Part shown: one piece after another, positions 40,966-50,087 of the stretch
Numbering within the stretch: position 1 is the stretch's first letter
Layout of the letters: every line of letters begins with the position of its first letter
DNA from: Demequinaceae bacterium
GTDB lineage: Bacteria; Actinomycetota; Actinomycetes; Actinomycetales; Demequinaceae
NCBI GenBank assembly: GCA_016933155.1
Contig: JAFGBM010000003.1
Location: 1 to 64,000, forward strand
Length of the DNA stretch: 64,000 nucleotides
Direction of reading: 5' to 3'
Program-made: the position numbers and the translations under genes
Notes under the pieces: model-generated
The model's input: only the letters and a program-made list of their open reading frames with translations
What the model was told of the DNA's origin: nothing
The model's database searches: none

Positions 40966-41969
40966 CGATTCTGCTTCTTTCCCTTGCGGAAGGCTGTCCC
41001 TTCGCCGCAGGTGTCGGCTGCGGGAGAGGCGGGACCGTACTGGAGTTCCTTTATCCGTTCCAGGTGGTCCTCGTGGAGGATGCGATTCGTCTTGAGGAGG
41101 TCAGAAAGGATCCCGAGAGCGAGGGCAAGAAGCGCGGCGACGATCATCGCGCCCCCGAAGACGAGAGACTGGAGGTGGTTACCCTCGTCGCCGATGAGTC
41201 GGAGGAGGACGAATCGTAGGAAGGGGGCGATCCCCAGGGCCCCAAAGAGCGCGGTGAGCCAAGCGAATACGGTCCAGGGACGGTACATGATGTAGGACCG
41301 CAGGATCGCCTGACCGGACTTGAACATATGCTCGAAGACGTTCTTGAACAGACGGGACTCGCGGGTCTTCGGATTCGTCTCGATGGGAACCGAGGCAATG
41401 GCGATCCGTTTGTTGCCGGCCTGGATGATCGTCTCCATGCAATACGAGAAGGTTGTGACGATGTTGAGGCGGTAGAGGGCGTATCTCGAGTAGGCCCGGA
41501 ATCCCGAGGCGGCATCGGGGAGACGGGTACCAGCCGCCCGATTGACCACCCTGGATCCCAAACGCTGCATCCGCTTCTTGAAGAACGAGAAGTGTCGGAT
41601 GGTGTGGGTTTGGCGGTCGCCGATGACGATATCGGCCTTCCCCTTGAGGATTGGCTGCACCAGGTCAGTGATCCGGTCCTGGGGATACTGGTTGTCGCCG
41701 TCCGTGTTGACGACGATGTCCGCCCCCTGGGCAAGGGCGTACTCGACACCGTCGCGAAACGATCGCGCGAGCCCCATGGTCCGCGTATGCCGCACGATGT
41801 GCCTGACCCCGTGCTCGCGGGCCACTTCGACCGTGCGATCAGTCGATCCATCGTCGATGATCAAGACGTCGATGCGGTCGATTCCGGGGATTGCCTGAGG
41901 AATGGAATCGAGCACGAGGGGAAGGGTCTTCTCCTCGTTGAGGCACGGAACCTGGATGAAGAGATTCAC
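40962..41969 (-). CDS. GT2 glycosyltransferase with two C-terminal helices (DPM/DPG synthase-like)
   Basis: 335 residues from a GTG at 41969 with AAGGA six bases upstream. The GT-A domain has VPCLNEEKTLPLVLDSI, IIDDGSTDRT and VNTDGDNQYPQDRI (DxD). Two membrane helices near 240-260 and 275-300 follow, then a polar tail. The type moves a sugar to polyprenyl phosphate. The first product may feed the downstream envelope enzymes; donor and polymer are unknown. Confidence 0.88.
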   Translation of the reverse strand: MNLFIQVPCLNEEKTLPLVLDSIPQAIPGIDRIDVLIIDDGSTDRTVEVAREHGVRHIVRHTRTMGLARSFRDGVEYALAQGADIVVNTDGDNQYPQDRITDLVQPILKGKADIVIGDRQTHTIRHFSFFKKRMQRLGSRVVNRAAGTRLPDAASGFRAYSRYALYRLNIVTTFSYCMETIIQAGNKRIAIASVPIETNPKTRESRLFKNVFEHMFKSGQAILRSYIMYRPWTVFAWLTALFGALGIAPFLRFVLLRLIGDEGNHLQSLVFGGAMIVAALLALALGILSDLLKTNRILHEDHLERIKELQYGPASPAADTCGEGTAFRKGKKQNR

Positions 41970-41988
41970 AGGGATTCCTTCCGGGGCA

Positions 41989-42441
41989 TCAGATCTTGGC
42001 GAACCGTGAAATCGACCATCGGCCGATGGCGGCACCGATTCCGACGGCGGGGGCGACGACCGAGCCAAGTCCGGCCACCCCTCCGAGTCGACCCAGGTAC
42101 TCGCCGACGGAGAACCCGACGAATAGGCCCAGGCCGGCAAAGGCGAGAACGTGCATGCTCTGGTTGGGGACATTGCGCAGGGCGAATCCCAGGCCCCAGC
42201 CGAGGATGGGACCCAGGAGCAGGAAAAGGAGGATGGCCATCCCGAGAACGAGGATGGCGGCCTGGGCAATCGTCCGAGAGGTGACGGCTTCTGGGGCGTT
42301 TTCTCCGGGGATGAGGGTCAGGTCGATGATTCCTCCGGTGACTGCACCCCCGATGAAGGAACCGAGAAGGACCGTCCACGGGGAGAATCGAATCGACCAG
42401 GTCGGACGGAGTCTTCCGGTCTTGGGGTCATATTCGCTCAT
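41989..42441 (-). CDS. Hypothetical glycine-rich membrane protein
   Basis: 150 residues with four hydrophobic segments: near 22-42, 62-88, 95-113 and 122-140. All are rich in Gly and Ala (LLGSFIGGAVTGG, GLGSVVAPAVGIGAAIG). A charged N-terminus MSEYDPKTGRLRPTW precedes them. It leads the leftward polysaccharide operon, 19 bases before the glycosyltransferase. Family not recognised. Confidence 0.72.
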   Translation of the reverse strand: MSEYDPKTGRLRPTWSIRFSPWTVLLGSFIGGAVTGGIIDLTLIPGENAPEAVTSRTIAQAAILVLGMAILLFLLLGPILGWGLGFALRNVPNQSMHVLAFAGLGLFVGFSVGEYLGRLGGVAGLGSVVAPAVGIGAAIGRWSISRFAKI

Positions 42442-42618
42442 GGGAGAAGACTACGGGGAGGGGGGGGTTTGGATCGAACGGTCCGGGGAGAGGCCGGGCG
42501 AGGAAGTCCGACATCATGGCGAAGGCTGTTGCGGTCGCGGGAGGCCGACAATCATGATTTTCAAGTTCGATGCGGGGCAACCATGCCGCGCGGCCCCCAT
42601 TTGCGACACAATGGGGCG

Positions 42619-45555
42619 GTGACTTCGTTTCTCAGGCGACACCTCGGTCCGGGGACTGCGGATGTTCGTCGGATGCTCGACGCTGTTGGGCGCGACTCGA
42701 TCGGGGGTCTGATCGAAGAGGCCATCCCCTCCGCCATCCTCGAGGATGTCCCCCTGGACATCCCAGCCGCCACAACCGAGCATGAGGTTCTCGACCGGTT
42801 GAGCAAGTTCGCCGCGAAGAATCATGCCCAGGTGCAGATGATCGGCCAGGGATACTCGAACTCCATCACTCCGCAGGTCCTGAGGCGGAACATCCTGGAA
42901 AACCCGGCCTGGTACACGGCCTATACCCCGTACCAGCCGGAGATTTCCCAGGGACGGTTGGAGGCCCTTTTGGTTTTCCAGACCATGGTCTCCGACCTCA
43001 CCGGGCTTCCCATCGCCGGGGCGTCGCTTTTGGACGAGGCCACGGCCGTCACCGAGGCCGTCCTCTTGATGAAGCGTGCCCTCAAGGATGACTCGCGGCG
43101 ACTCGTCGTCCTCGACGCCGAATGCCTTCCCCAGACCATTGATGTCGTGTCCGCACAAGCCGAGGTCGTCGGGCTCGACATCAGGGTCGACGTCCTCGGG
43201 GAGGATTGGGCGGCCCCCAAGGGGCTGGTAGGGGTTGTCATCCAGCAACCCGGGGTTTCGGGGGTGGTGCGGCCGGTTGAGGGGGTGGTCAAGGCCGCCC
43301 ATGCTGTGGGAGGCCTGGCGGCGGTTGCGTCGGATCCGCTTGCCCTCTGTGTCGTCCTCCCCCCCGGGGAGATTGGGGCGGATATTGCAGTGGGGTCGAC
43401 CCAGCGATTCGGAGTACCCCTCTTCTTCGGGGGACCGCACGCCGCGTACATCGCAGTGCGCGAGGGCCTCGAGCGGTGCCTTCCCGGAAGACTGGTCGGA
43501 GTGTCCGTCGATGCCAAGGGGCGGAGGGCGTATCGACTCGCCCTTCAGACGCGGGAGCAGCACATCCGACGAGAGAAGGCCACCTCCAATATCTGTACCT
43601 CCCAGGCGCTTCTGGCGATCATGACGGCCATGTACGCCGTCCATCACGGCCCGGAGGGCCTGAGGGATATTGCGGCCCACGTCCATGCGAGCGCGGTATC
43701 CCTGGCGGATGCGCTCCGGGACGTCGGGGTGACGATCGAGCACGAGGCTTTCTTCGATACCGTCATGGCCGTCGTTCCCGGCGGGGCCGAGTCCGTTGTC
43801 GCACGAGCCGCGGCGGTGGGGATCAACGTCAGGAGGGTCGGGGATGATCGGGTTGCGATGGCATGCGATGAGGTCACGACGCCGGAGATCATCAGCAGGC
43901 TTGTCGGCGCGGTGACGGCGACCGATCCCCGCCCGATCGCCCCCAGCCCCGGTGTGGCCATCCCGAGGGAGCTTCGACGGAAATCCGGATACCTAACCCA
44001 TTCGACGTTCCACCGATACCATTCCGAGACCGAACTCATGCGATACCTTCGTCGCCTCGCAGATCGGGACCTCGCCCTCGATCGGACCATGATTCCGCTG
44101 GGCTCGTGCACCATGAAGTTGAATGCCGCCGTGGAGATGGCCCCCATCACCTGGCCGGGATTCGCCACCATTCATCCGTTCGCCCCGAGCGACCAGACCG
44201 CAGGCTATCGCGAGATGATCAGCCAACTCGAACGGTGGCTGGCGGCCATCACCGGATACGCGGCGGTGTCCGTGCAGCCGAACGCGGGATCGCGCGGGGA
44301 GTACGCGGGGCTGCTCGCGATCCGCGCCTATCACCTGTCGCGTGGCGAGAAACGGAACGTTTGCCTCATCCCGGCATCGGCGCATGGGACGAACGCCGCC
44401 TCGGCCACCCTGGCGGGGATGAAGACCGTCATCATCGGAACGGCGTCGAATGGGGCGATCGACGTCGATGACCTCAAGGCGAAACTCCAAGCCAACAAGG
44501 GCAAGGTCGCAGCAATCATGGTGACCTATCCCTCCACGCATGGTGTCTACGAGGAAGAGATCTCGGAAGTGTGCGCACTCGTCCACGAGGCGGGGGGCCA
44601 GGTCTACATCGATGGCGCCAACCTCAACGCCCTCGTCGGTCTGGTCAAGCCGGGTCACTTCGGCGGTGATGTGTCCCACATCAATCTCCACAAGACGTTC
44701 GCCATTCCTCATGGAGGGGGAGGTCCGGGGGTGGGTCCCGTCGCCGTCGCCGAACACCTCATTCCCTTCCTTCCCGGCCTTCGGCAGACGATCCAACGTC
44801 CGGAGGAATTGGCGCGGGCCGGAGCTCCCGTGAGTGCGGCGCCCTTCGGATCGGCCGGCATTCTCCCGATTTCGTGGGCCTACATCTCCCTGCTCGGATC
44901 GGAAGGGTTGCGACGGGCGACCGAGTTGGCGGTGCTCGCAGCCAACTACCTCGCCGTGCGTCTGGACGAGCACTTCCCGGTGCTGTACAAGGGCCCCAAT
45001 GGACTGGTCGCCCACGAATGCGTCTTCGACCTCAGGCCGTTGACCGAGGCAACGGGGGTGACGGCCGAGGATGTCGCGAAGAGGCTCATCGATTTCGGCT
45101 TCCATGCACCGACGGTGTCGTTCCCCGTTCCGGGAACCCTCATGGTCGAGCCGACGGAGAGCGAAAGCCTCCACGAACTCGATCGATTCGTCGAGGCGAT
45201 GATCGCCATCAGGGGAGAGATCGCGGCCATCGAGCGAGGGGAGGGCGCGGTGGAGGATTCTCCACTTCGCCATGCTCCCCACACTGCCGCAGTCGTGGCA
45301 TCCGATACCTGGGACAGGAAGTACTCTCGCGACCAGGCCGCCTTCCCGGTGCCGAGGCTGAAGATCACCAAGTATTGGCCGCCCGTCGGCCGTGTAGACG
45401 AATCCTTCGGCGACCGGCACCTGGTCTGTGTTTGCCCCGATCTCGAAGAGGTCGACGGGATCATGGATGACTACGACGAGGCCGACTACCTCGATGACGA
45501 TGCCATCGAGGATGAGGGCGACCGATCGAGTTTCTCCGACCGGGTCAGCGACTAG
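42619..45555 (+). CDS. gcvP: Glycine dehydrogenase (decarboxylating), GcvP
   Basis: 978 residues, the usual length of the single-chain P protein with both halves. It starts at a GTG (TSFLRRHLGPG is the family N-terminus); the frame is open to 42151 but that part is antisense to the membrane gene. The PLP lysine is Lys692 in HINLHKTFAIPHGGGGPGVG. It decarboxylates glycine and passes the aminomethyl group to GcvH lipoamide. gcvT follows after two bases. Confidence 0.95.
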   Translation: MTSFLRRHLGPGTADVRRMLDAVGRDSIGGLIEEAIPSAILEDVPLDIPAATTEHEVLDRLSKFAAKNHAQVQMIGQGYSNSITPQVLRRNILENPAWYTAYTPYQPEISQGRLEALLVFQTMVSDLTGLPIAGASLLDEATAVTEAVLLMKRALKDDSRRLVVLDAECLPQTIDVVSAQAEVVGLDIRVDVLGEDWAAPKGLVGVVIQQPGVSGVVRPVEGVVKAAHAVGGLAAVASDPLALCVVLPPGEIGADIAVGSTQRFGVPLFFGGPHAAYIAVREGLERCLPGRLVGVSVDAKGRRAYRLALQTREQHIRREKATSNICTSQALLAIMTAMYAVHHGPEGLRDIAAHVHASAVSLADALRDVGVTIEHEAFFDTVMAVVPGGAESVVARAAAVGINVRRVGDDRVAMACDEVTTPEIISRLVGAVTATDPRPIAPSPGVAIPRELRRKSGYLTHSTFHRYHSETELMRYLRRLADRDLALDRTMIPLGSCTMKLNAAVEMAPITWPGFATIHPFAPSDQTAGYREMISQLERWLAAITGYAAVSVQPNAGSRGEYAGLLAIRAYHLSRGEKRNVCLIPASAHGTNAASATLAGMKTVIIGTASNGAIDVDDLKAKLQANKGKVAAIMVTYPSTHGVYEEEISEVCALVHEAGGQVYIDGANLNALVGLVKPGHFGGDVSHINLHKTFAIPHGGGGPGVGPVAVAEHLIPFLPGLRQTIQRPEELARAGAPVSAAPFGSAGILPISWAYISLLGSEGLRRATELAVLAANYLAVRLDEHFPVLYKGPNGLVAHECVFDLRPLTEATGVTAEDVAKRLIDFGFHAPTVSFPVPGTLMVEPTESESLHELDRFVEAMIAIRGEIAAIERGEGAVEDSPLRHAPHTAAVVASDTWDRKYSRDQAAFPVPRLKITKYWPPVGRVDESFGDRHLVCVCPDLEEVDGIMDDYDEADYLDDDAIEDEGDRSSFSDRVSD

Positions 45556-45557
45556 GC

Positions 45558-46715
45558 GTGACCCGGCACTCCCCCCTGGAGGATAGGCACTCCGCCCTCG
45601 GCGCCTCATTGATCGAGTTCGCGGGCTGGCTCATGCCGGTCCGATACTCGTCCGATCTGGCGGAGCACGTGGCCGTCCGGACGGGGGCGGGTCTCTTCGA
45701 CCTCAGCCACATGGGCGAGATCGTGGTGACCGGTCCCGGGGCGGCCGATGCCCTTGACTTCGCCCTCGTGGGACGAGCCGGCATAATCGAGGCCGGTCGG
45801 GCGAAGTACACGATGATTTGTGCCGAGGACGGCGGGGTCATCGATGACCTTGTCGCCTACCGGCTCGGAGCCGACAGGTTCATGATTGTGGCGAACGCCA
45901 GCAATGCCGACGTCGTTGTTGGAGAGATCCGTCAGCGGTGCCAAGGCTTCGAGTGTGAGGTCCTGGATGAGAGCGCTCGGACCGCCCTTGTCGCCGTCCA
46001 AGGGCCCCTCGCGCTCAAGATCGTGGAGGCAATGGTCGATCCGGGCGACGTGTCCCTGGTATCGAGCCTCCGGTATTACGCGAGCGCGACCGCCTCCGTC
46101 GACGGGAAGAGCCTCCTCATCGCCCGGACGGGATACACGGGTGAGGATGGCTTCGAGTTCTTCTGCCCGATCGATCGGGCTGGCCATCTCTGGGATCTCG
46201 CCCTGGAGAAAGGCGCCCCGATGGGCATCGCCGTATGCGGGCTCGCGGCGCGGGACACCCTCCGGCTTGAGGCCGGGATGCCCCTCTATGGCCACGAGTT
46301 GTCCTTGGAACGGACGCCGTTTGAAGCCGGGCTCGGCCGAGTCGTGCGCCTCGGAAGCCCGGAGAAACCGAGGGCCGAATTCGTCGGACAGGCGGCGCTC
46401 GGGGAGGCCGCGGCCCGGAGAAGCGCCTGGAACGAGGATCCCGAATCGGCCCCGGAAGACGCCCGCGTGCTCATCGGGCTCGAGGGGGAGGGCCGACGGT
46501 CGGCCCGTGAGGGGTATGCCGTCTTTGCAACGGAAGGGGCCGTCGGTCAGGTGACCTCGGGGGCGCCTTCGCCGACTTTGGGCCACCCGATCGCCATGGC
46601 CTACGTCCACCCCAAGTACAGCGCGGTTGGGACGCACCTCAAGGTCGACATCCGCGGACGACACGAAGAGATGGTCGTATCCGCGCTACCGTTCTATCAG
46701 AGACCGAACTACTAG
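45558..46715 (+). CDS. gcvT: Aminomethyltransferase GcvT
   Basis: 385 residues, GTG start. The N-terminal FAGWLMPVRYSSDLAEHVAVRTGAGLFDLSHMGEI and central ARTGYTGEDGFEFF with LEAGMPLYGHEL are GcvT signatures. It transfers the methylene group from GcvH to tetrahydrofolate and releases ammonia. The folate product, 5,10-methylene-THF, is the substrate of MetF encoded 4 kb downstream. Confidence 0.95.
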   Translation: MTRHSPLEDRHSALGASLIEFAGWLMPVRYSSDLAEHVAVRTGAGLFDLSHMGEIVVTGPGAADALDFALVGRAGIIEAGRAKYTMICAEDGGVIDDLVAYRLGADRFMIVANASNADVVVGEIRQRCQGFECEVLDESARTALVAVQGPLALKIVEAMVDPGDVSLVSSLRYYASATASVDGKSLLIARTGYTGEDGFEFFCPIDRAGHLWDLALEKGAPMGIAVCGLAARDTLRLEAGMPLYGHELSLERTPFEAGLGRVVRLGSPEKPRAEFVGQAALGEAAARRSAWNEDPESAPEDARVLIGLEGEGRRSAREGYAVFATEGAVGQVTSGAPSPTLGHPIAMAYVHPKYSAVGTHLKVDIRGRHEEMVVSALPFYQRPNY

Positions 46716-46745
46716 CGTGGGTGCCCAGGAAGGAGGGTGACTGAT

Positions 46746-47129
46746 ATGGCGAACATTCCCGATGAGTTGCGCTACACGGATGAGCACGAGTGGGTGTCCG
46801 GCGACGTCAGCGCGGGGGCCGTCGTCACGATAGGGATCACGGAGTACGCTACGGCCGCCCTGGGAGACATTGTGTATGTCGAGGCTCCCGCGGTGGGTGA
46901 CACCGTCAAGGCCGGGGAGGTCTGCGGTGAACTTGAATCGACGAAGGCGGTATCGGAGTTGTACTCTCCCGTGACGGGAGTAGTCACCGAGGTGAATCAA
47001 GCCGTCCTCGATGCACCCGAGATCTTGAACAGGGATGCCTATGGGGACGGATGGCTCCTCAAGATCAAGGCTTCAGCGGCCAATACCAAGCTCCTGAACG
47101 CTGAGCAGTACGCCGCAATCGTCGACTAG
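46746..47129 (+). CDS. gcvH: Glycine cleavage system H protein
   Basis: 127 residues from the ATG at 46746, with AAGGAGG nine bases upstream (a GTG at 46737 is too close to it). The lipoyl lysine is Lys67 in ELESTKAVSELYSP. DEHEWV near the start and GDGWLLKIK near the end are typical. It carries the aminomethyl group between GcvP and GcvT. It ends the three-gene gcv operon; the L protein is not here. Confidence 0.96.
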   Translation: MANIPDELRYTDEHEWVSGDVSAGAVVTIGITEYATAALGDIVYVEAPAVGDTVKAGEVCGELESTKAVSELYSPVTGVVTEVNQAVLDAPEILNRDAYGDGWLLKIKASAANTKLLNAEQYAAIVD

Positions 47130-47258
47130 GAACAGCCCTCACCCTTCGGAAGGATTGGGGGTACCCACAGCGGCGACTTTGCGCGTTCGACGGAGGGATT
47201 CCAACGGACTTCCGCGCGTTTGCGTGTGAAGTGGGAGTGATGAGGTAAGTTCGAACAT

Positions 47259-48599
47259 ATGTTCAGCTTCGCGGATCTGTTTGCTGGCATCGGGGGGTTT
47301 CATGCTGCCCTCAGCGCTCTCGGGGGAAAAGGAGTGTTCGCCTCGGAAATTGATTCTGAGGCTCAGGCAGTCTACGAACGCAACTGGCACATGAAGGTGG
47401 ACGGGGACATCATCCCCTTGACTGAGGGTCGGATGGCGGTGCCTAGTCACGATGTTCTTACTGCGGGTTTCCCCTGTCAGCCATTCTCCAAGTCTGGTTT
47501 TCAACGAGGAATGAGTGAGACACGTGGCACGCTCTTCTGGAATATCTGCCGGGTGCTTGAGGAGCGGAAGCCCGGAGTAGTGCTTCTTGAAAACGTGCGC
47601 AATCTTGCGGGTCCCAGACATACCGAGACCTGGGCCACCATCGTTGGCTCTCTTCGTGATCTTGGATACAAGGTGTCGAGTGTCCCAACTGTTTTTTCCC
47701 CACACCTTCTGCCTCCCACGATGGGCGGGCGACCGCAAATCAGAGATCGAGTATTCATCACGGCGACCCGGGTGGGCAGGAAGCGAGCATTGGCGGAAGT
47801 TGAGGATGAGGCCCTGGTTCCCTATCGACCGATTGAGGGTTGGGATCCATCGCTATGGAATCTCGCCTCAGATCTTCCGCTTGAGCAGGACGAATCGGTG
47901 ACTGGACCCTACGCGCTTTCCGATACCGAACGACTCTGGATTGAGGTGTGGGAGGACTTCATTCAGTCGGTTAGACCGCGGATCCCTGGGGGCAAACTTC
48001 CGGGATTCCCGATTTGGGCGGACAGTTTTCTCGACGTTCCCGAGATTGATGAGACGACTCCGGCCTGGAAGGCAGATTTTCTCCAGAAGAACAGTGAGTT
48101 CTATCTTGAGCATCGATGGGTGATTAACCAGTGGCTTCATCGCCATGATTGGCTTTCAGCGTTTCCTCCATCGCGACGGAAACTTGAGTGGCAGGCTCAG
48201 GAAACACCTGGGTTGTGGGACGCAGTCATTCACTTCCGTCCTTCAGGAATCCGAGCGAAGAAGCCGACTTACGTTCCCGCCCTTGTTGCCATCACTCAAA
48301 CGAGTGTTGTGGGTGCCCTGGGCCGACGCATCACCCCGCGAGAAGCCGCTCGATTGCAGGGTCTCCCTGACTGGTTTGACTTCGGATCACAACAGGACTC
48401 TTCCACCTACAGACAACTCGGGAACGGAGTCAACGTCGGAGCGGCGTACTTCATCATGCGTCAGCATGTGCTTGAGAACCTCGAAGACGTTGAGGTCGTC
48501 AGTTCGGGTTTGGTTGAGGCAGTGAGTCGATCATCTGCGAACCCTGACGCGGCACTACAACTTGTGCCTCTCTCGGTGCAACTTGAGCGCAGCGCTTGA
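47259..48599 (+). CDS. DNA (cytosine-5)-methyltransferase
   Basis: 446 residues. Motif I is FADLFAGIGGF, the catalytic Cys73 is in GFPCQPFSKSGF, motif VI is LLENVRNL, and motif VIII is PQIRDRVF. The C-terminal motifs IX/X are ITPREAARLQGLP and QLGNGVNVGAAYF. The 190-330 stretch is the target-recognition region. It makes 5-methylcytosine in a specific site. Base composition is lower than the neighbours: one 60-base row (47641-47700) hand-counts 29 GC against 44 in a gcvT row. This suggests transfer. Its 3' end overlaps the convergent HNH gene by 45 bases. Confidence 0.93.
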   Translation: MFSFADLFAGIGGFHAALSALGGKGVFASEIDSEAQAVYERNWHMKVDGDIIPLTEGRMAVPSHDVLTAGFPCQPFSKSGFQRGMSETRGTLFWNICRVLEERKPGVVLLENVRNLAGPRHTETWATIVGSLRDLGYKVSSVPTVFSPHLLPPTMGGRPQIRDRVFITATRVGRKRALAEVEDEALVPYRPIEGWDPSLWNLASDLPLEQDESVTGPYALSDTERLWIEVWEDFIQSVRPRIPGGKLPGFPIWADSFLDVPEIDETTPAWKADFLQKNSEFYLEHRWVINQWLHRHDWLSAFPPSRRKLEWQAQETPGLWDAVIHFRPSGIRAKKPTYVPALVAITQTSVVGALGRRITPREAARLQGLPDWFDFGSQQDSSTYRQLGNGVNVGAAYFIMRQHVLENLEDVEVVSSGLVEAVSRSSANPDAALQLVPLSVQLERSA

Positions 48600-49364
48600 T
48601 GGCCAGTTGGACGATTGATCGGGACGACGAATTTCCTTTCCAGCCAAAGACGCGTAGGCGGTACCGAGTAGAACTGGTGATAGGACCACTGAATACGTCT
48701 CAGCATCGATACCGAGTAGGCCGCCATCGAACAGCCGGTGAACATCGGCGCGAAGGAGCAGGGCATTGTCGACTCGATCAGTATCCGGTCCCCGATACGG
48801 TTCGATGTGTGCTACCTCGAGCCCTTTCAGCACATCCGCGTCAGTGATACAACACCGGTATGAGTAGGCTCGACGCACCGAATTACGGAATTCGGAGGCC
48901 CCCGGTCGGGAGGTGATCTCCGCAAGCCGATGCTCGCGTTCGGTGGTTATCCTCGTTGGGTCGAATGACTCGCTTGCTGCGAGTTGAGTCTCAAGATCAA
49001 CCTCGACGGGAACATGCCAGATTGTGCTTGGTGGGACACCGTTGACCAACAGCAGATCAAGAATCTTCCCAAGCCCTCGGTTGGTTACGGTGCCCCCGCC
49101 TCCAGAGGCAGTCCCCTCAGAAGTGTCCCCATGCCCCGGTTCACTTGGGTTTGCCTTCTCGTACCGTCCCCCGAGAGCCGTAATGACGGCCTCAATCTTT
49201 CGGTACTTGTCCTTGAACGCGCCAGCAACCCCTTCCCCGAGGACTGCCCGTGCGACAGCGTCAATGAAATCGTTGTGAACGCTTGATCCCACTCCCTTGG
49301 GAAAATGCGGTAGACCGAGGACAGCACAGATTGCATTCATCAGGTGGTCGCGTTCGGGTGTCAC
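48555..49364 (-). CDS. HNH endonuclease, probable restriction partner of the methyltransferase
   Basis: 269 residues, GTG start. The C-terminal third is an HNH domain of the HNH_2 type: YSYRCCITDADV, EVAHIEPYRG, then NALLLRADVHRLFDGGLLGID, giving the His-Asn-His set. The first ~165 residues, with a Gly/Ser/Thr-rich hinge near 75-95, do not match a family I know and may read the DNA site. Pairing with a C5 methyltransferase and lower GC point to a type II restriction enzyme. Its gene starts four bases after the tag stop, so it may be translated in a tag operon. Confidence 0.8.
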   Translation of the reverse strand: MTPERDHLMNAICAVLGLPHFPKGVGSSVHNDFIDAVARAVLGEGVAGAFKDKYRKIEAVITALGGRYEKANPSEPGHGDTSEGTASGGGGTVTNRGLGKILDLLLVNGVPPSTIWHVPVEVDLETQLAASESFDPTRITTEREHRLAEITSRPGASEFRNSVRRAYSYRCCITDADVLKGLEVAHIEPYRGPDTDRVDNALLLRADVHRLFDGGLLGIDAETYSVVLSPVLLGTAYASLAGKEIRRPDQSSNWPSSAALKLHRERHKL

Positions 49365-49368
49365 CTTG

Positions 49369-49956
49369 TCAGGTTAGTCTCGCTCGACCTGTGCGGCGGG
49401 TTGAACACGACTCCAAGTGGCAGTCGACGAGCCCGCAAGCCTGCATGAGGGCGTACATCGTGACCGGGCCGACAAAAACAAACCCCTTGGCCTTGAGGGC
49501 CTTCGCGAGAGCCCGGGACTCTTCGGTCTGGATGGGCACATCGGCCCAGGAAAGAAGTCGGCCTGGGCGAGGCTCGGCTGGAGCGTGGGACCAGACGAGG
49601 TCCGTAAGAGACTCCCCGGCGTTCCACAGGGCAACGAGCGCCTGGGCATTCGTGATGGTCGCCTCGATCTTCCTGCGATTCCGGACGACTCCCGGGTCCG
49701 CAAGGAGGCATTCGATGTCGGCCTCGTCGAAATCCGCGATCCGCCTGGCATCCCAGTCGGCAAACACGCGGCGAAAGCCCTCGCGCTTCCGCAACACGAT
49801 GGCCCAGGACAGCCCGGACTGGAAGCCCTCCAGCACGATCCGTTCGAACAGTTCAGTATCGTCCCGGATGGGGCGGCCCCACTCCTCGTCGTGATAGCGC
49901 TCCATGAGGGGGTCTCCCGTGCCGAAGCATCGGAACACGCGCGAGTTTGTCGTCAT
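49369..49956 (-). CDS. tag: DNA-3-methyladenine glycosylase I (Tag)
   Basis: 195 residues from the ATG at 49956 (frame open to 50043). Tag signatures are VFRCFGTGDPLMERYHDEEWGRP, FERIVLEGFQSGLSWAIVLRKRE and the zinc-type end ACGLVDCHLESC. It removes 3-methyladenine from alkylated DNA. It has the GC-rich composition of the host and is divergent from metF. Directly downstream lies the HNH nuclease gene. Confidence 0.94.
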   Translation of the reverse strand: MTTNSRVFRCFGTGDPLMERYHDEEWGRPIRDDTELFERIVLEGFQSGLSWAIVLRKREGFRRVFADWDARRIADFDEADIECLLADPGVVRNRRKIEATITNAQALVALWNAGESLTDLVWSHAPAEPRPGRLLSWADVPIQTEESRALAKALKAKGFVFVGPVTMYALMQACGLVDCHLESCSTRRTGRARLT

Positions 49957-50087
49957 GGCTTCAAGTCTGGCGCACAGATGCGACGCTGGATGAAGTAACG
50001 GCTCAGAGGGGATGCCGCGCAAACGGAGACATCCTTGGGGCATCGGTTGGAGAGAAGGCCCAGGGCCGGATAGCCTTGGCTCCCGAG

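Noticed and set aside
42151-42618. N-terminal extension of gcvP to an upstream start
   Set aside because: The 156 extra residues are hydrophilic, unlike any GcvP, and lie antisense to the membrane gene at 41989-42441. The GTG at 42619 gives the family N-terminus.
42442-42618. Glycine riboswitch ahead of gcvP
   Set aside because: A GGGGAGAG string is present, but the conserved aptamer cores and tandem layout are not visible, so I cannot support it.
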